Shown here: positions 54,606-64,000 of the stretch, piece by piece
Layout of the letters: every line of letters begins with the position of its first letter
How positions within the stretch are numbered: position 1 is the stretch's first letter
Origin: Amorphophallus konjac
Taxonomy: Eukaryota; Streptophyta; Magnoliopsida; Alismatales; Araceae
DNA: 64,000 nt
Assembly (NCBI GenBank): GCA_022559845.1
Contig: CM040128.1
Span: forward strand, 78,431,247-78,495,246
Reading direction: 5' to 3'
Translations under genes and position numbers: made by a program
Notes under the pieces: generated by a model
The model's input: only the letters and a program-made list of their open reading frames with translations
Database searches by the model: none
Told to the model about the DNA's origin: nothing

Positions 54606-55620
54606 TGGATGTCAGGCATCAGACATCTAGGGTGTGGGCACTGGCACAAAGTCCAACACTTAATCCACTCCATGATGCATAGGATCGCCGATGTCAAGTA
54701 AATTGGTTATTGTTCTTTATGTTTTAATTTATTTCAGTTATATGATTGAGATGCACTTTGTGCATACGTGTAGGTTAGGTGAGTTCTGAGATTGAAATTT
54801 TTTTTAGAAAATAAAAATTCACTACACATCTAAAATGTGTAATTACTTTAAGTGCGCAAGGAGTATTAGTCACTTACTAATTCCCTTGGCATTTCATGAT
54901 TCAAACGAAGGGACGACAGATATTGAAATGTCATGTTGGAATGTAGTCATCACACCACAATAAATTTTGTCAAAATCGAAATGAAATTAAAATGGGTGGA
55001 TCTTATGGATAGAACAATCAAAGAGGAATGAATCTTAAAATGAAAATGACATTGAAGGGGGTGGTTACATTTGAGACAGAGGGGGGGAGGGGTGGAGCTC
55101 CTATAAATTGATGGGTGATCCCATCAGAATATAACACAAGATGAACTTGTGATAAACGTCCACTATCAGAGTCTCGATCCCACTCACCTCTCTACCTTGT
55201 TCTTTCAATGGTATCCGAGACACGCCATTGCCACCGAGCCAATGCCGTCTACTGCTGCAGATGAACCCCTTCTTCGTAGCTTCTAGATCTGATTGTTCGA
55301 CTCTCGAGCTCTCGACTGTAGCCATGCCACAGCACCTCTTCCTTGAATCGCTGCCCCATTGCGAACATCACCAGCCCTGCCCCCCAGCTCCACTACTGCA
55401 ATGCTGCCTAGCTACTTACTGTCGTAGCCGCCTGACCTACCATGCCCGCTACCACCAGTGTCGCCACATCGCGCCACCTTCCCCGAGCATCACGTGCCAT
55501 CACCATCATCTCGATCAGCCTCACCTGTCGGCATCGCTATGTCGCCCTTGCCCTTGTGCCGTTGAGCCCCCATTGGATAGAGCCATCATCGCCTTACTGA
55601 GGTAGGTGCTCAATCACGAG
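54606..55620 (+). mobile_element. LTR-plus-leader remnant, copy 2
   Basis: Second copy of the family at 29178: LTR-like 54606-55207 with TATA box at 55102-55108, primer-like TGGTATCCGAGACA at 55209, GC-rich leader to about 55617. It begins right after the gypsy D gag break, and no further coding sequence follows. Confidence 0.65.
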
Positions 55621-56065
55621 TCTAACCATTCATCTATATTAGGGACTTAGATGATGTATCGTCTAATCCTTTGTCTATCCTAAGGACTTAGACAATGGAT
55701 CGTCTAATCCTGTTTCTTGTCATTTTTACTCTTTAGATAAAATATCATCTATGATGAGTTTGATTAGATGATATATTGTCTAACCATTCATCTATCCTAG
55801 AGACTTAGGCGATGTATAGTCTAATCCTTTATCTATCCTTGGGAGTTAGAAGATAGATCGTCTAATCATGTTTCTTATTATTTTTGCTCTTTAGATAGAA
55901 TATCGTCTATGTTGAGTTTGATTAGATGATGTATCGTCTAATCTTTTATCTATCCTTAGGAGTTTGACGATGGATCGTCTAATCTTGTTTCTTGTCATTT
56001 TTACTCTTTAGATAGAATATTGTCTATGTTGAGTTTGATTAGACAATGTATCATCTATCACTTAA
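55621..56065. repeat. 158-bp minisatellite with palindromic GATCGTCTAATC motifs
   Basis: About 2.8 units: landmarks TAACCATTCATC (55623), TAACCATTCATC (55781) and TAATCTTTTATC (55939) are spaced 158 bp. Each unit contains GATTAGATGAT and TATCGTCTAATC in opposite sense around two bases, a near-perfect palindrome of about 24 nt, plus a second copy of ATGGATCGTCTAATC. Confidence 0.82.
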
Positions 56066-56761
56066 TCTTTTGTTTACTTAGATGATATTCAATTTTTAAG
56101 TTTATCCTAGATATTTAATTAATTATGATTTAAGTTTATGGAGATGTGAATTAGGTTAAACCTGTAATCTTATTGAGTAGGACTGAGATGAATAATTATT
56201 TATTTTATCATAATATAAAATAATAAATTTGTGAAATATATATTTTCCTAACATTACCCAAGTAATAGGAATAGCAAATTCAATTCAGAAGTTACTCTAG
56301 GCCTTGAAAAAAGTGTATCATTTACAAGCCAATCACTTATGAAGTGATGACATCATTTTATACATATTCTTAATAATATTTATGACATTTTCTTCGTTAT
56401 GTCTTATTAACTATATTGTGTGTTATCACTTGATGTGATGAAGTCCTTGAATGCATGCTACGAAAGTTAGATCATAATGGGATTATGATAATGAGATCAA
56501 CCTTCTAGATATATGTGTTCTAAACGTTCCTAATCATAGAATCTTTGAGACGAGACATTAAGGAATTCGGATAGACCAGTGGACATGATATACTCTCATA
56601 TGATGAGGGTGACGGATCTCATACTCACTGGTGTGGAGACATTAAGATATATGTATAGTTGTCCATTATAGGAATATGGTTCACTGAACTGATCCGATTA
56701 TGAATCTTTGGATGGTAATTATATCTAATTGTCAACTAAAAGATTCTTCAGTCACAGTAGC
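56066..56761. other. AT-rich sequence, no gene seen
   Basis: Part (56256-56300) resembles 28893-28940. The region 56500-56750 is repeat-like in style, but I cannot name it. Confidence 0.35.
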
Positions 56762-59510
56762 TGTAGCGACCCAAGATCCGGATACCGGGAAAGGGACCCG
56801 ATACCATTCGAATCCTGGCCCGCCGCCCACCAGCCGGAGCTCGGAAGGACTAAAAGGAGTGTGGAGATACAAAGAAATAGGGAATAAAGCAGGACAATTC
56901 AACGATTAACAAAAATAAACAATCTAACTACAACCGAGTCCAGTCCAACAGAAAGTATAGTCTAAGGCAAGAAACGTACCAAATGCCGAGTGAACACTCG
57001 CCCGACGAGTTGGCAACTAATAAACTCTGCGTAACACCCTCGAACCTCGAGGAAGAACTGTCACACCTGAAACGCAGGGGTGAGCCTCCTATCACTGGCT
57101 CAGTAGGGGTCCCACGGAACCCCAACCGAAAACAACGGTGGCACGGAAATCAATAACCACAAGAATAACAGTAATAGTCAGAAAGTAACTACGGTGGCCG
57201 GTAAAACCTCAGCTCTATAGCTACTCCTACTGTACCCAAAAACACGACCCGATCTCCCAGTCAGGGGACAACCAAGCCACTAACCCGACATCCCGATCCC
57301 ACGGTCGGGGGACGACCAGAACACGAACTGCCCTAGCCACGCTACTAGGAAAACGCCACGACACCTCTATCGTGGAGGCTTGTCCTCACAGACAAGGCCC
57401 ACGCCGAAACCACGCGGTCTGGAAACACAGTCACGACCTCACCGTCGTGAACTCAACGCCGTCTAGGGAAAGCCCTCGGTGACGCTCATCGGAAACCCCA
57501 GACCTCGACTCCGAGAACGCTCCCAAAACTACTCACGAAGTCCCGTCTTGCAGACAGAAACAGAAACCCGAGACACGACAACTCACGTCACGTGACGGGA
57601 GTACCGCCCACCAGAAGCAAGGCCGGATGCGTCCACTGACGACTTAGTCCGTAGCCTCAGGTGTCTCGCTACGACCCTCCAGGAGGAGACTGAGACACCG
57701 TACTAGTAACCAGGAACACAATACAAGGACTAGCTGAGGTCGCGCTCGTCAGCGCGGGTCTGACACCCTCAGCCAAGTGTGCACACACAAACCATACGCC
57801 CTAGGTCCGTCCTCTAGCTGGTCTTCCCCCGAAGCCCGGACTCCGGTTGCGCGTGGGGGCCCTACGGTAACCAGCCTAAAAACCGTCTCTCTCGGGTAAG
57901 CCGCTTCACCGCTCCCGGGTGGGTCAGCACACGCGTGCCATAAGAAGGCTACGACTAGTGGCGGCTCATAGGACGTGGACACAGAAAACCACGCACGCAC
58001 CCATTGCGAGTAACATGGAGAAACAGGTGACTCAAAGCCACCAGACTCTAGACAGCCCACTAGACCTACTAAACTCAACGGTCCTTGAGTCACCAAACTC
58101 GGGGTCAAGACCGTTACACGTGACGGTATGGTGCCGTCAATCTAGCCTAATCCCTAGGTCTGAAACCACGGTGTGATGACTCATGAGGTAGTTCATGACT
58201 GCCGAGACCCTTCCCTCAAAAAGGGAACTCAAGAGACCTCCAGTCCCAGGCTGGGAGATTGGACTCGTAATCCAAGGCCATACACCTAGCCCACTCGGAA
58301 ACCACCTCTCGAAGAATCTCATGACGTGCGAAGAGGGCCCTCCGCACTCATGCTGGCTCACAAGGACTCACTCGAGCACCTCACGGAAACCCAAGCACAC
58401 ACACAGGGTCACTCGGACCCTCCAAATGCACGGGTGCACAAATTGAGGTAACACGGAACCTCCAGAATCACGAAGAATCACCCGGACACCTTGCCCACAC
58501 ATCCGTATCACATACGGACACCTTAGGCAAAGGAACCATGAAGCACATGGCTCTAAGACTTCACTGGGCTGGGTGACCACTCACCTGGCCGCCCAATGGG
58601 CTGGGCGGCCAAGGCGATGGCCGCCCAAGCCAAGCCACCAAGGAGGGCGGCCAGACACCTGGTCTCCCTCCCCTATGGGTGGCTAGACTACTGGCCGTCC
58701 TGCGACCTGGGCGGCCAGGGTCTTGGCCGCCCAGACAGGGCTTGGGCGACCACTAAGGTGGCCGCCCCCTGCGTTCACCGTGGGTAGACCGAACCCCTCC
58801 GTGGGTTCGGTTCCATGCCCCGTTCACCCCCAGGAGAAAGGGAAAACATGGGGAATCCCTCCCCGGAAACTCCCACAACCCAAATACGCGATCAAAACCT
58901 CGATCTGGCCTCAAATCAACCGAAAACCGGCTCTCGCCCTAAACATGGAATTTCCCCCAAATGTGAAATAAACCCACTATCAGCCTCACATGGCCTATAA
59001 AACACTGGGAAATGAAGAGCACGGGTTAGGGAACCATCCTCCTACCTCCACCGAAGATTCGACGCACCGTGGACGCCGATCCACGATGAAACGCCTCACG
59101 AAGCCCCACCGATGCCCCACGCTCACCGTCAAGCTTCACCGCGCCCCCGTCCCTAGATCCTCGACCCATCCTCACCGTCCTCCTTGCCCGCGTCGCCCCC
59201 GCCTGGGTCCGTCGGCTGCCGGAGATGAGAGAGTGAGAGGAGAGCGTGGGAGAAGAGAGAGAGGGAGAGACTGAGAAATGAGAGGAGAGAGAGGGGGTGG
59301 GGGTTTATAAAGGAAATCTAAAAATTTTGGAAAATGCCAAAATTGGGAAAAATACTCCCCACGATCTTTGAAAAATGCACAATGCACTGGTATCGTCCCG
59401 GAGTCGGAGAACGCAACGGTTCACCCAACACGGCGTTCCGTAGGTCCGACAAACAAAAATATGCGTAAACCACAAAAAGTGCTCCGGGACTCTCGAAAGC
59501 GATCCGAAAT
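56762..59510 (-). repeat. gypsy E LTR, interrupted by TGATG-3
   Basis: Begins TGTAGCGACCCAAG and runs parallel to the start of the gypsy B 3' LTR (TGTAACGACCCGAG, then TACCGGGAA, CGGAAGG). Near its present end GGGACTCTCGAAAGCGATCCGAAAT resembles 37590-37660 of gypsy B, so the final part should continue on the far side of TGATG-3, outside the window. It is either a solo LTR or one end of an element. Frames inside (57749-58108, 58596-58971 and others) are not credible genes. Confidence 0.75.
58571..58767. repeat. array of 8-8-8 inverted repeats in gypsy E LTR
   Basis: Seven units with 8-nt spacers: 58571-58594, 58587-58610, 58603-58626, 58645-58668, 58677-58700, 58709-58732 and 58744-58767. 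Arms GGGCGGCC and GGCCGCCC; perfect in 58587, 58603 and 58709, six to seven of eight in the others. The first three share arms, making a chain arm-8-arm-8-arm-8-arm. Spacers differ (AATGGGCT, AAGGCGAT, AGGGTCTT). Confidence 0.92.
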
Positions 59511-62250
59511 TGATGGGGACATCGCTTACCACTTCTCACTTCTCCACGGGATCGGATGATTGCCATTATGTTTAGCTTGATTTCCGAAGTCTAGCTATGT
59601 ATTTTTTATCTTTCCTTGAGTCATTTTGATGTACTTATCTTTATTTTGAGTCATGGTCCTAAGTCGTCACAATATCTATCTAAGTATGTTAGGCTAGGAA
59701 GTCGTTTGGGCCCAATTAGATGGGCCTGGCCCATGGGCAACCTCTTCTTTCCTCAACCCCCTTGCTTATTTGCTTTTAGTAGTTTATCCAAGGACTTTTT
59801 GTAAATGTTGGGATTCCTATAAATAGGACCCCAACTCCACTTGAGTTCAGTAATGAAGTATTAAGCAAAATTTGAGCCATTGAGTGCATCTTCCCCTCTC
59901 TCTCTCTAGCTTCCTCACTCTCTCTCTCTCTCCCTCTCCCCCCCCAAGGGATTTTCGAAATCCACTCTCTCTCCTCCCTTTCCCACACCCTCTCACCTCC
60001 CAACCACCTCATTAATCCTCACCACTTCCCCACACCAACCCCATTAACTTCCCCTAGCCCCAAGGCAACCTCTCCTCTTCCCAAGCAAATCTTCCCCTTC
60101 CCCAAGCAGCCCTCTCATCTCCCAAGAGGGAATCACATCTCCCCAAGCCCCCTTTTCCCTTCCCCACACACCTCTTCCCATCCCCAACACTAGAAATTAA
60201 TTCCCTTCTTAAACCCATTTTCAAATGTTCTCCCCTCTCTTCCCCCAACCAAATTCGTAACTCTTCTTCCACCCACTGCAAACACCCCCTTCCAGCCCTT
60301 ATCCTCCCTCTCCCACACCTTGAAACACCCCCTCCTTGACCTCCTAACACCCAAGGGCCACTCCCATACCCATCCACCCCACAGGTCCCTCCATTACCAC
60401 TCCCTATCCATACCCCTTGTTCCTTCCCCTTTCTCCCCATTTTCATTATCAGCCTGCAGGTGACAGACCAGGTTGCGGCTTGCAGAAGCTTCCCCAGGGT
60501 CACACGGTTTCTTCCTGGAGCGTGGCCTACATCGACGGAAAGGTCTGCGACACCCCTCCGCAGGCGAGGTGGAATCGTCCGGTTTCGACTTCGTGGCCGA
60601 CCGGGAGGGCGATTCTCCCCCAACTGGTCCAGTCATCCCCTGCAGAGAACCTGAGCTCGGTGGGAAGCTGCTTCACGACCAACGGTGGAGGAATCAGGCT
60701 GAAGTATCTTCTTCAAAGTTCTTCCTCCCCCTGTCTAGTTCCAGGATCAGAAGGCGGAACTTAATTCGGCGTCCGAGAGCCAGAGTTGCAAACGTTCTTC
60801 CTCAGTCGCACGGATCTGTCTCCTGCAGTCGGCAGCGACCAGTACCTACTCTTCAGGGCACACCAACCGCCCACGGCCTTTGATTGCAACCCCGTTGACT
60901 CCTTCTGAAAGCCACCTCAACCACGGAGACGACGCCACTGGTTTCGTGTCATTTGGAGCTCGGGAGTGCCCGTGACAGCGTCTGCAACCTGCTGCTACAG
61001 AACCTGGACCACGCGGTGCAGCCTCTGCAGAGAATCAGAACCAGCTTGCAAGCTCTGCCACGGCGAACCACAGCGGAATCAGGCTGAGGTTTCTTCTTCA
61101 AAGATCTTCCTCTCCCTGTCCCCGACCAGGAGCAAGAAGCGGAAGTTCGTTCGGCATCCGGCACCTCGAGTTCTGATTTTCTTTCTCAGCTCACGCAAAG
61201 CTGCCTTCCCCTGCCTGCTACGACCTGCCAGCACTCAGAGGCGTCCCCCGGGTCACCCTGACCTCCGGCGACCTCCCCGTCAGTTTTTCTGAGAAGAAGG
61301 CTTAACCCCGGTTCCAGGACTTCAAACGGATCGAGAATCAGAGTTCGGGAACCCCAGGTACAGCCCCTGCTACTCACTGCATCAATTCTGAAGCTGCCAA
61401 GTACAGATCCCTGCGTCCTGTTCAACCCTCCACCGCGACCGACAAACGACGGCAGACGAATTTGCTAAAAATCAGAGAGGCCCCCGTTCCTGTTACGAAG
61501 CCACCCCATCAAGTTTAGTCACCTGAAGAATTCTGTAGGAGGAGCTACGACCGCAACAGCGACCGCCTGTCCTCTTGCACAGCAATTGAGTGGATACCCG
61601 ACGGCTTCCGTACCATCTCCTTTCGGCAAATTTCCCCGCCCGCCTGGCCGGCTTAGCGCCCCTCCCTGCGAGGAGGTAGTGTTTGATGTATATTAAACTC
61701 CCCAACCCCTAGTCCAACCCTCCTATGTGAGGTGTAGTTCTTGTAACTCGCAGCTCAAGCTACACCGGCACAGTGTGCGGGATCACACTTCCCCGCTCGC
61801 CCACGTCTCCGAACGGGGTTGGTTTCTTCAAACCAGCCGGGTAAGCTCTGAACTTTGCTCCTGCCATGTTAGTGCTTGTTCATTTAATATCCGAAGATAT
61901 CGCTCCGTTGCGCATGTGAGTGAGTGCTCGTCCCCGACCCCACCTTCAAAGGTGTGGTCACCGTGGTCAAAGTGAGTGAGAGTGACCTAGTGCCCCAATT
62001 GGCACCGGCCAGCCCCAAAGGTGTGGGCCACATACCCTCGGGAGGGCAACCCTAGCCCTGCTGGCACTCTACCAGCAAGGGTCTTGATCCATCACCTCTT
62101 TCTAGCATCATATAGTCACCCGGGGCTCGCGTGTGTGCGACGGTGTTTCGGTCCCGATTTATCATCTTAATTGCTGTGTGTTTGTGAATGCGGATTAGAT
62201 CTTAAGTTGTTTTGTTTGCTTGCTGCCTACCCCATATTGGTGTCACATCA
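59511..62250 (+). repeat. 5' LTR of TGATG-3
   Basis: 2740 bp. TATA box TATAAATA at 59818-59825; a CT-rich tract at 59890-60000 right after the presumed transcription start; GC-rich later part. The minus-strand frame at 60054-60623 is the reverse reading of the pyrimidine-rich leader and not a gene. Confidence 0.85.
59818..59825 (+). promoter_or_regulatory. LTR TATA box of TGATG-3
   Basis: TATAAATA followed about 35-70 bp later by a CT-rich stretch, a usual plant promoter arrangement. Confidence 0.65.
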
Positions 62251-62253
62251 AAT

Positions 62254-62265
62254 TGGTATCAGAGC
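62254..62265 (+). promoter_or_regulatory. primer binding site of TGATG-3 (tRNA-iMet)
   Basis: TGGTATCAGAGC three bases after the LTR end, with the match continuing as CAGGTTCTAG. Confidence 0.92.
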
Positions 62266-62329
62266 CAGGTTCTAGACTTGTCTCTACTAAGTCTTGTCCT
62301 AGGGCAATTGCATTCATCACCCGATCATC

Positions 62330-64000
62330 ATGCATACCCCTCGTTGGTCACATGGTCCGATTGACCCCCTCCACATGGACTACATTGTAGATGAGGACCT
62401 TCATTTTGATGGAAATCCTCATGCCTATCTTAGGTGGGAGAATACCATGGAAAGGGACTTTGAAAGTACTTGGGTATATGGATCCGAGAGAGTCCGCAGG
62501 GCCAAGGCACGACTTCGGGGTCTAGCTAAGAAAATGTGGGAACACAAAGAGAGATTCAGAAGGGTTTGGGGGCAGGAGCCCATTTACTCATGGGATGACA
62601 TGAAGAGGGAACTTAGAAAGGTCTATGCTCCCCGACATTCTCTTACCCACCCGAGAAGCCCTCCCACAAACCCGTTCCCGCCCAGTCCACCTAAACCCTC
62701 CACTAGGACCAAAACCCCACCACCCAAAGGACCCCAAGACTCATTAGAAGAACTAAGGATTGAGATTAAGAATATCTTCACCTCCCATAGGGTCCAAACT
62801 CCACCACCCCAAATAATTCTAACTTGCACCACTCCATCGCCAAAAGGCCTTCCCATTTCCTTAGAGAGCAAGACCCCTACACCACAAAGGGATGAGATTG
62901 AGGTTGAGGAATATGAGGCCTCCCCCGAATGGGAAGAAGAATATGAATCACAAAACCATGGGTTAGGCCAAGAAGTTCCCATCCCAAGAGGAGAAAGCAT
63001 CATGGCTCACTCCACCCACACCATTCCAACCCATGTGGACCCCATGTCCACTTCCCCTAGGCCCATGATGGCCACCACCCTCCCTCCCAAAACTGATCAA
63101 CCCAGTCCGTCTCAACCCATCCATCTTCCACTACCAACCCCTATCCAACCCCAACCTAGGCCTCCACTTCTCCCCTTACCGACCCCAAACCAAGTTCCCC
63201 TTTACCTCCCACCCCGGGGGTACCACACACCTACCCTCATCACTCCACCTTCAAAGGACCATCCCACCTCCTTGGGAGAGGAACCCATGACTCCCACACC
63301 CGACATCATAGTGGTGGACACCCTAGAACCGCTCCACACCTTGGAGGAAACCCTTGCCCAAACCAAGGGAAGAACTTCACCTTTTACACCACCCTCTCTA
63401 AATAGGAGTGAACTCGTCATAAGTGAGCCCCTGGCTAAATGGCTAGAGGAAAGTCCGGTTCACCCTATCCTGCCCCATGTCAACCCTCCCATGGAACAAC
63501 ACCTCCCCATACTACCCTTCTCCACCTATCACACTACCATCCAATCCTCTTACCAAGTGGAAACTCTAGGAGACCTCCTAAAAGGCCTCGCATGGCAAGT
63601 AGAGTTGACGGCTATGTTGAACCCTATGGTCGACCAACCCATGAGCCTTGGTCTTCTACACCCATGTGTTGGGTCTTTCACTTCGGTCTGCACGGTTGGT
63701 TGCTACACCAGCGACCTCCTTCTCTTTCTTCCCACACCCGATGAGCCCGAGGCCATCCTTAAATTGGAGCTCCTCATTTCAGGGAGAAAACCCAATCATC
63801 CTTTCAAGGCTAACCCACCCACCAACAACTTTTGCCCAAAAATCTCAATAGAGGTGAATGACCCCCACCCACATGTGGACCTTGAGTTTCTAAGTGACCC
63901 ATACCATGACACATTCGATCCCCTCCTATACCCACCCACCATACCCAACACCATCATTTTCCTACCACAACCTACCATTTTAAGCCAAGACTACCTCTCC
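62330..64000 (+). CDS. Gag-like protein of TGATG-3, intact, runs off the window
   Basis: From ATG 62330 the frame is open for 557 codons to the last base with no stop, the longest open frame in the window. Residues about 15-100 look like a retrotransposon capsid domain: DEDLHFDGNPHAYLRWENTM, RVRRAKARLRGLAKKMWEH, YSWDDMKRELRKVYAPRHS. Residues 105-360 are Pro-rich with acidic patches and no Cys knuckle. Residues about 364-465 form the module shared with TGATG-1 and -2: SEPLAKWLEE, STYHTTIQSSYQVETLGDLL, LAWQVELTAML, DQPMSLGLLHP, FTSVCTVGC (CTVGC at 454-458), TSDLLLFLP. No enzyme motif. The absence of stops suggests recent activity. A structural Gag role is inferred from the first domain only. 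Confidence 0.85.
   Translation, partial: MHTPRWSHGPIDPLHMDYIVDEDLHFDGNPHAYLRWENTMERDFESTWVYGSERVRRAKARLRGLAKKMWEHKERFRRVWGQEPIYSWDDMKRELRKVYAPRHSLTHPRSPPTNPFPPSPPKPSTRTKTPPPKGPQDSLEELRIEIKNIFTSHRVQTPPPQIILTCTTPSPKGLPISLESKTPTPQRDEIEVEEYEASPEWEEEYESQNHGLGQEVPIPRGESIMAHSTHTIPTHVDPMSTSPRPMMATTLPPKTDQPSPSQPIHLPLPTPIQPQPRPPLLPLPTPNQVPLYLPPRGYHTPTLITPPSKDHPTSLGEEPMTPTPDIIVVDTLEPLHTLEETLAQTKGRTSPFTPPSLNRSELVISEPLAKWLEESPVHPILPHVNPPMEQHLPILPFSTYHTTIQSSYQVETLGDLLKGLAWQVELTAMLNPMVDQPMSLGLLHPCVGSFTSVCTVGCYTSDLLLFLPTPDEPEAILKLELLISGRKPNHPFKANPPTNNFCPKISIEVNDPHPHVDLEFLSDPYHDTFDPLLYPPTIPNTIIFLPQPTILSQDYLS

Larger units (their letters stand above)
59511..64000 (+). mobile_element. TGATG-3: third TGATG element, truncated by window end
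   Basis: LTR 59511-62250 with TGATGGGG start and ACATCA end, perfect initiator-Met primer site, and a long open frame. It sits in the gypsy E LTR; GAAAT at 59506-59510 should be repeated after its 3' LTR, beyond the window. The LTR shares little with those of TGATG-1 and -2 except its ends. Confidence 0.82.

Noticed and set aside
58571..58767. CRISPR-like array
   Set aside because: Units are palindromes with a fixed internal spacer but irregular distance between units, repeat sequences vary, there are no cas genes, and the DNA is from a plant nucleus.
60054..60623. 189-residue minus-strand frame in the TGATG-3 LTR
   Set aside because: Gly/Arg-rich reverse reading of a CT-rich leader on the sense strand of the LTR.
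62623..63420. Minus-strand frames opposite the TGATG-3 gene
   Set aside because: Shadows of the intact plus-strand frame that runs from 62330 to the window end.

Overview
This window is nuclear DNA from a flowering plant. The reasons are layered LTR retrotransposons of plant Ty1/copia and Ty3/gypsy lineages, a eukaryotic tRNA-Ile(AAU) gene without encoded CCA, AT-rich tandem repeats, and no bacterial operon structure. I cannot tell which plant order it is. Apart from the tRNA gene and one doubtful exon at the left edge, I find no convincing host gene. Most of the sequence is transposons inserted into older transposons, with target-site duplications (TSDs) that let the layers be ordered.

Cluster 1 (about 528-23739): a minus-strand Ty1/copia element (native length about 6.2 kb) was split twice. 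A 10.8-kb minus-strand chromodomain gypsy element ('gypsy A', 3030-13799, TSD TTTTG) sits between its integrase and reverse transcriptase (RT). A 6.3-kb plus-strand element with no RT ('TGATG-1', 17215-23481, TSD GAACT) sits inside its 5' LTR.

Spacer (23740-31230): a purine/G-rich block, eroded repeat DNA, a tRNA-Ile(AAU) gene at 26717-26790, an AT-rich tandem array of about 210-bp units directly after it, and a small LTR-plus-leader remnant (29178-30190).

Cluster 2 (about 31230-51896): a decayed plus-strand Tat-lineage gypsy element with two RNase H domains. It is split by 'TGATG-2' (32601-47610, TSD TGCGG), which is itself split by a minus-strand gypsy element ('gypsy B', 35183-44168, TSD ACTTC). 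The Tat integrase is cut at 51897 by the 5' LTR of a further gypsy element ('gypsy D'), followed by a second copy of the small LTR-plus-leader remnant and a 158-bp minisatellite.

Cluster 3 (56762-64000): a minus-oriented gypsy LTR ('gypsy E') interrupted at 59511 by a third TGATG-type element ('TGATG-3'). Its 557-codon reading frame runs open off the window end.

Two observations stand out. First, the LTRs of all four chromodomain-type gypsy families (A, B, D, E) carry arrays of short inverted repeats with one geometry: an 8-nt arm, an 8-nt spacer and an 8-nt complementary arm. The arm sequence differs between families, yet complementarity and spacer length are kept, which suggests selection on the palindrome itself. 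Second, the three TGATG...CATCA elements, all with initiator-Met primer sites, encode a shared protein module. The two whose internal regions are complete in the window have no recognisable RT, RNase H or integrase and appear non-autonomous; the internal region of the third is truncated by the window end.
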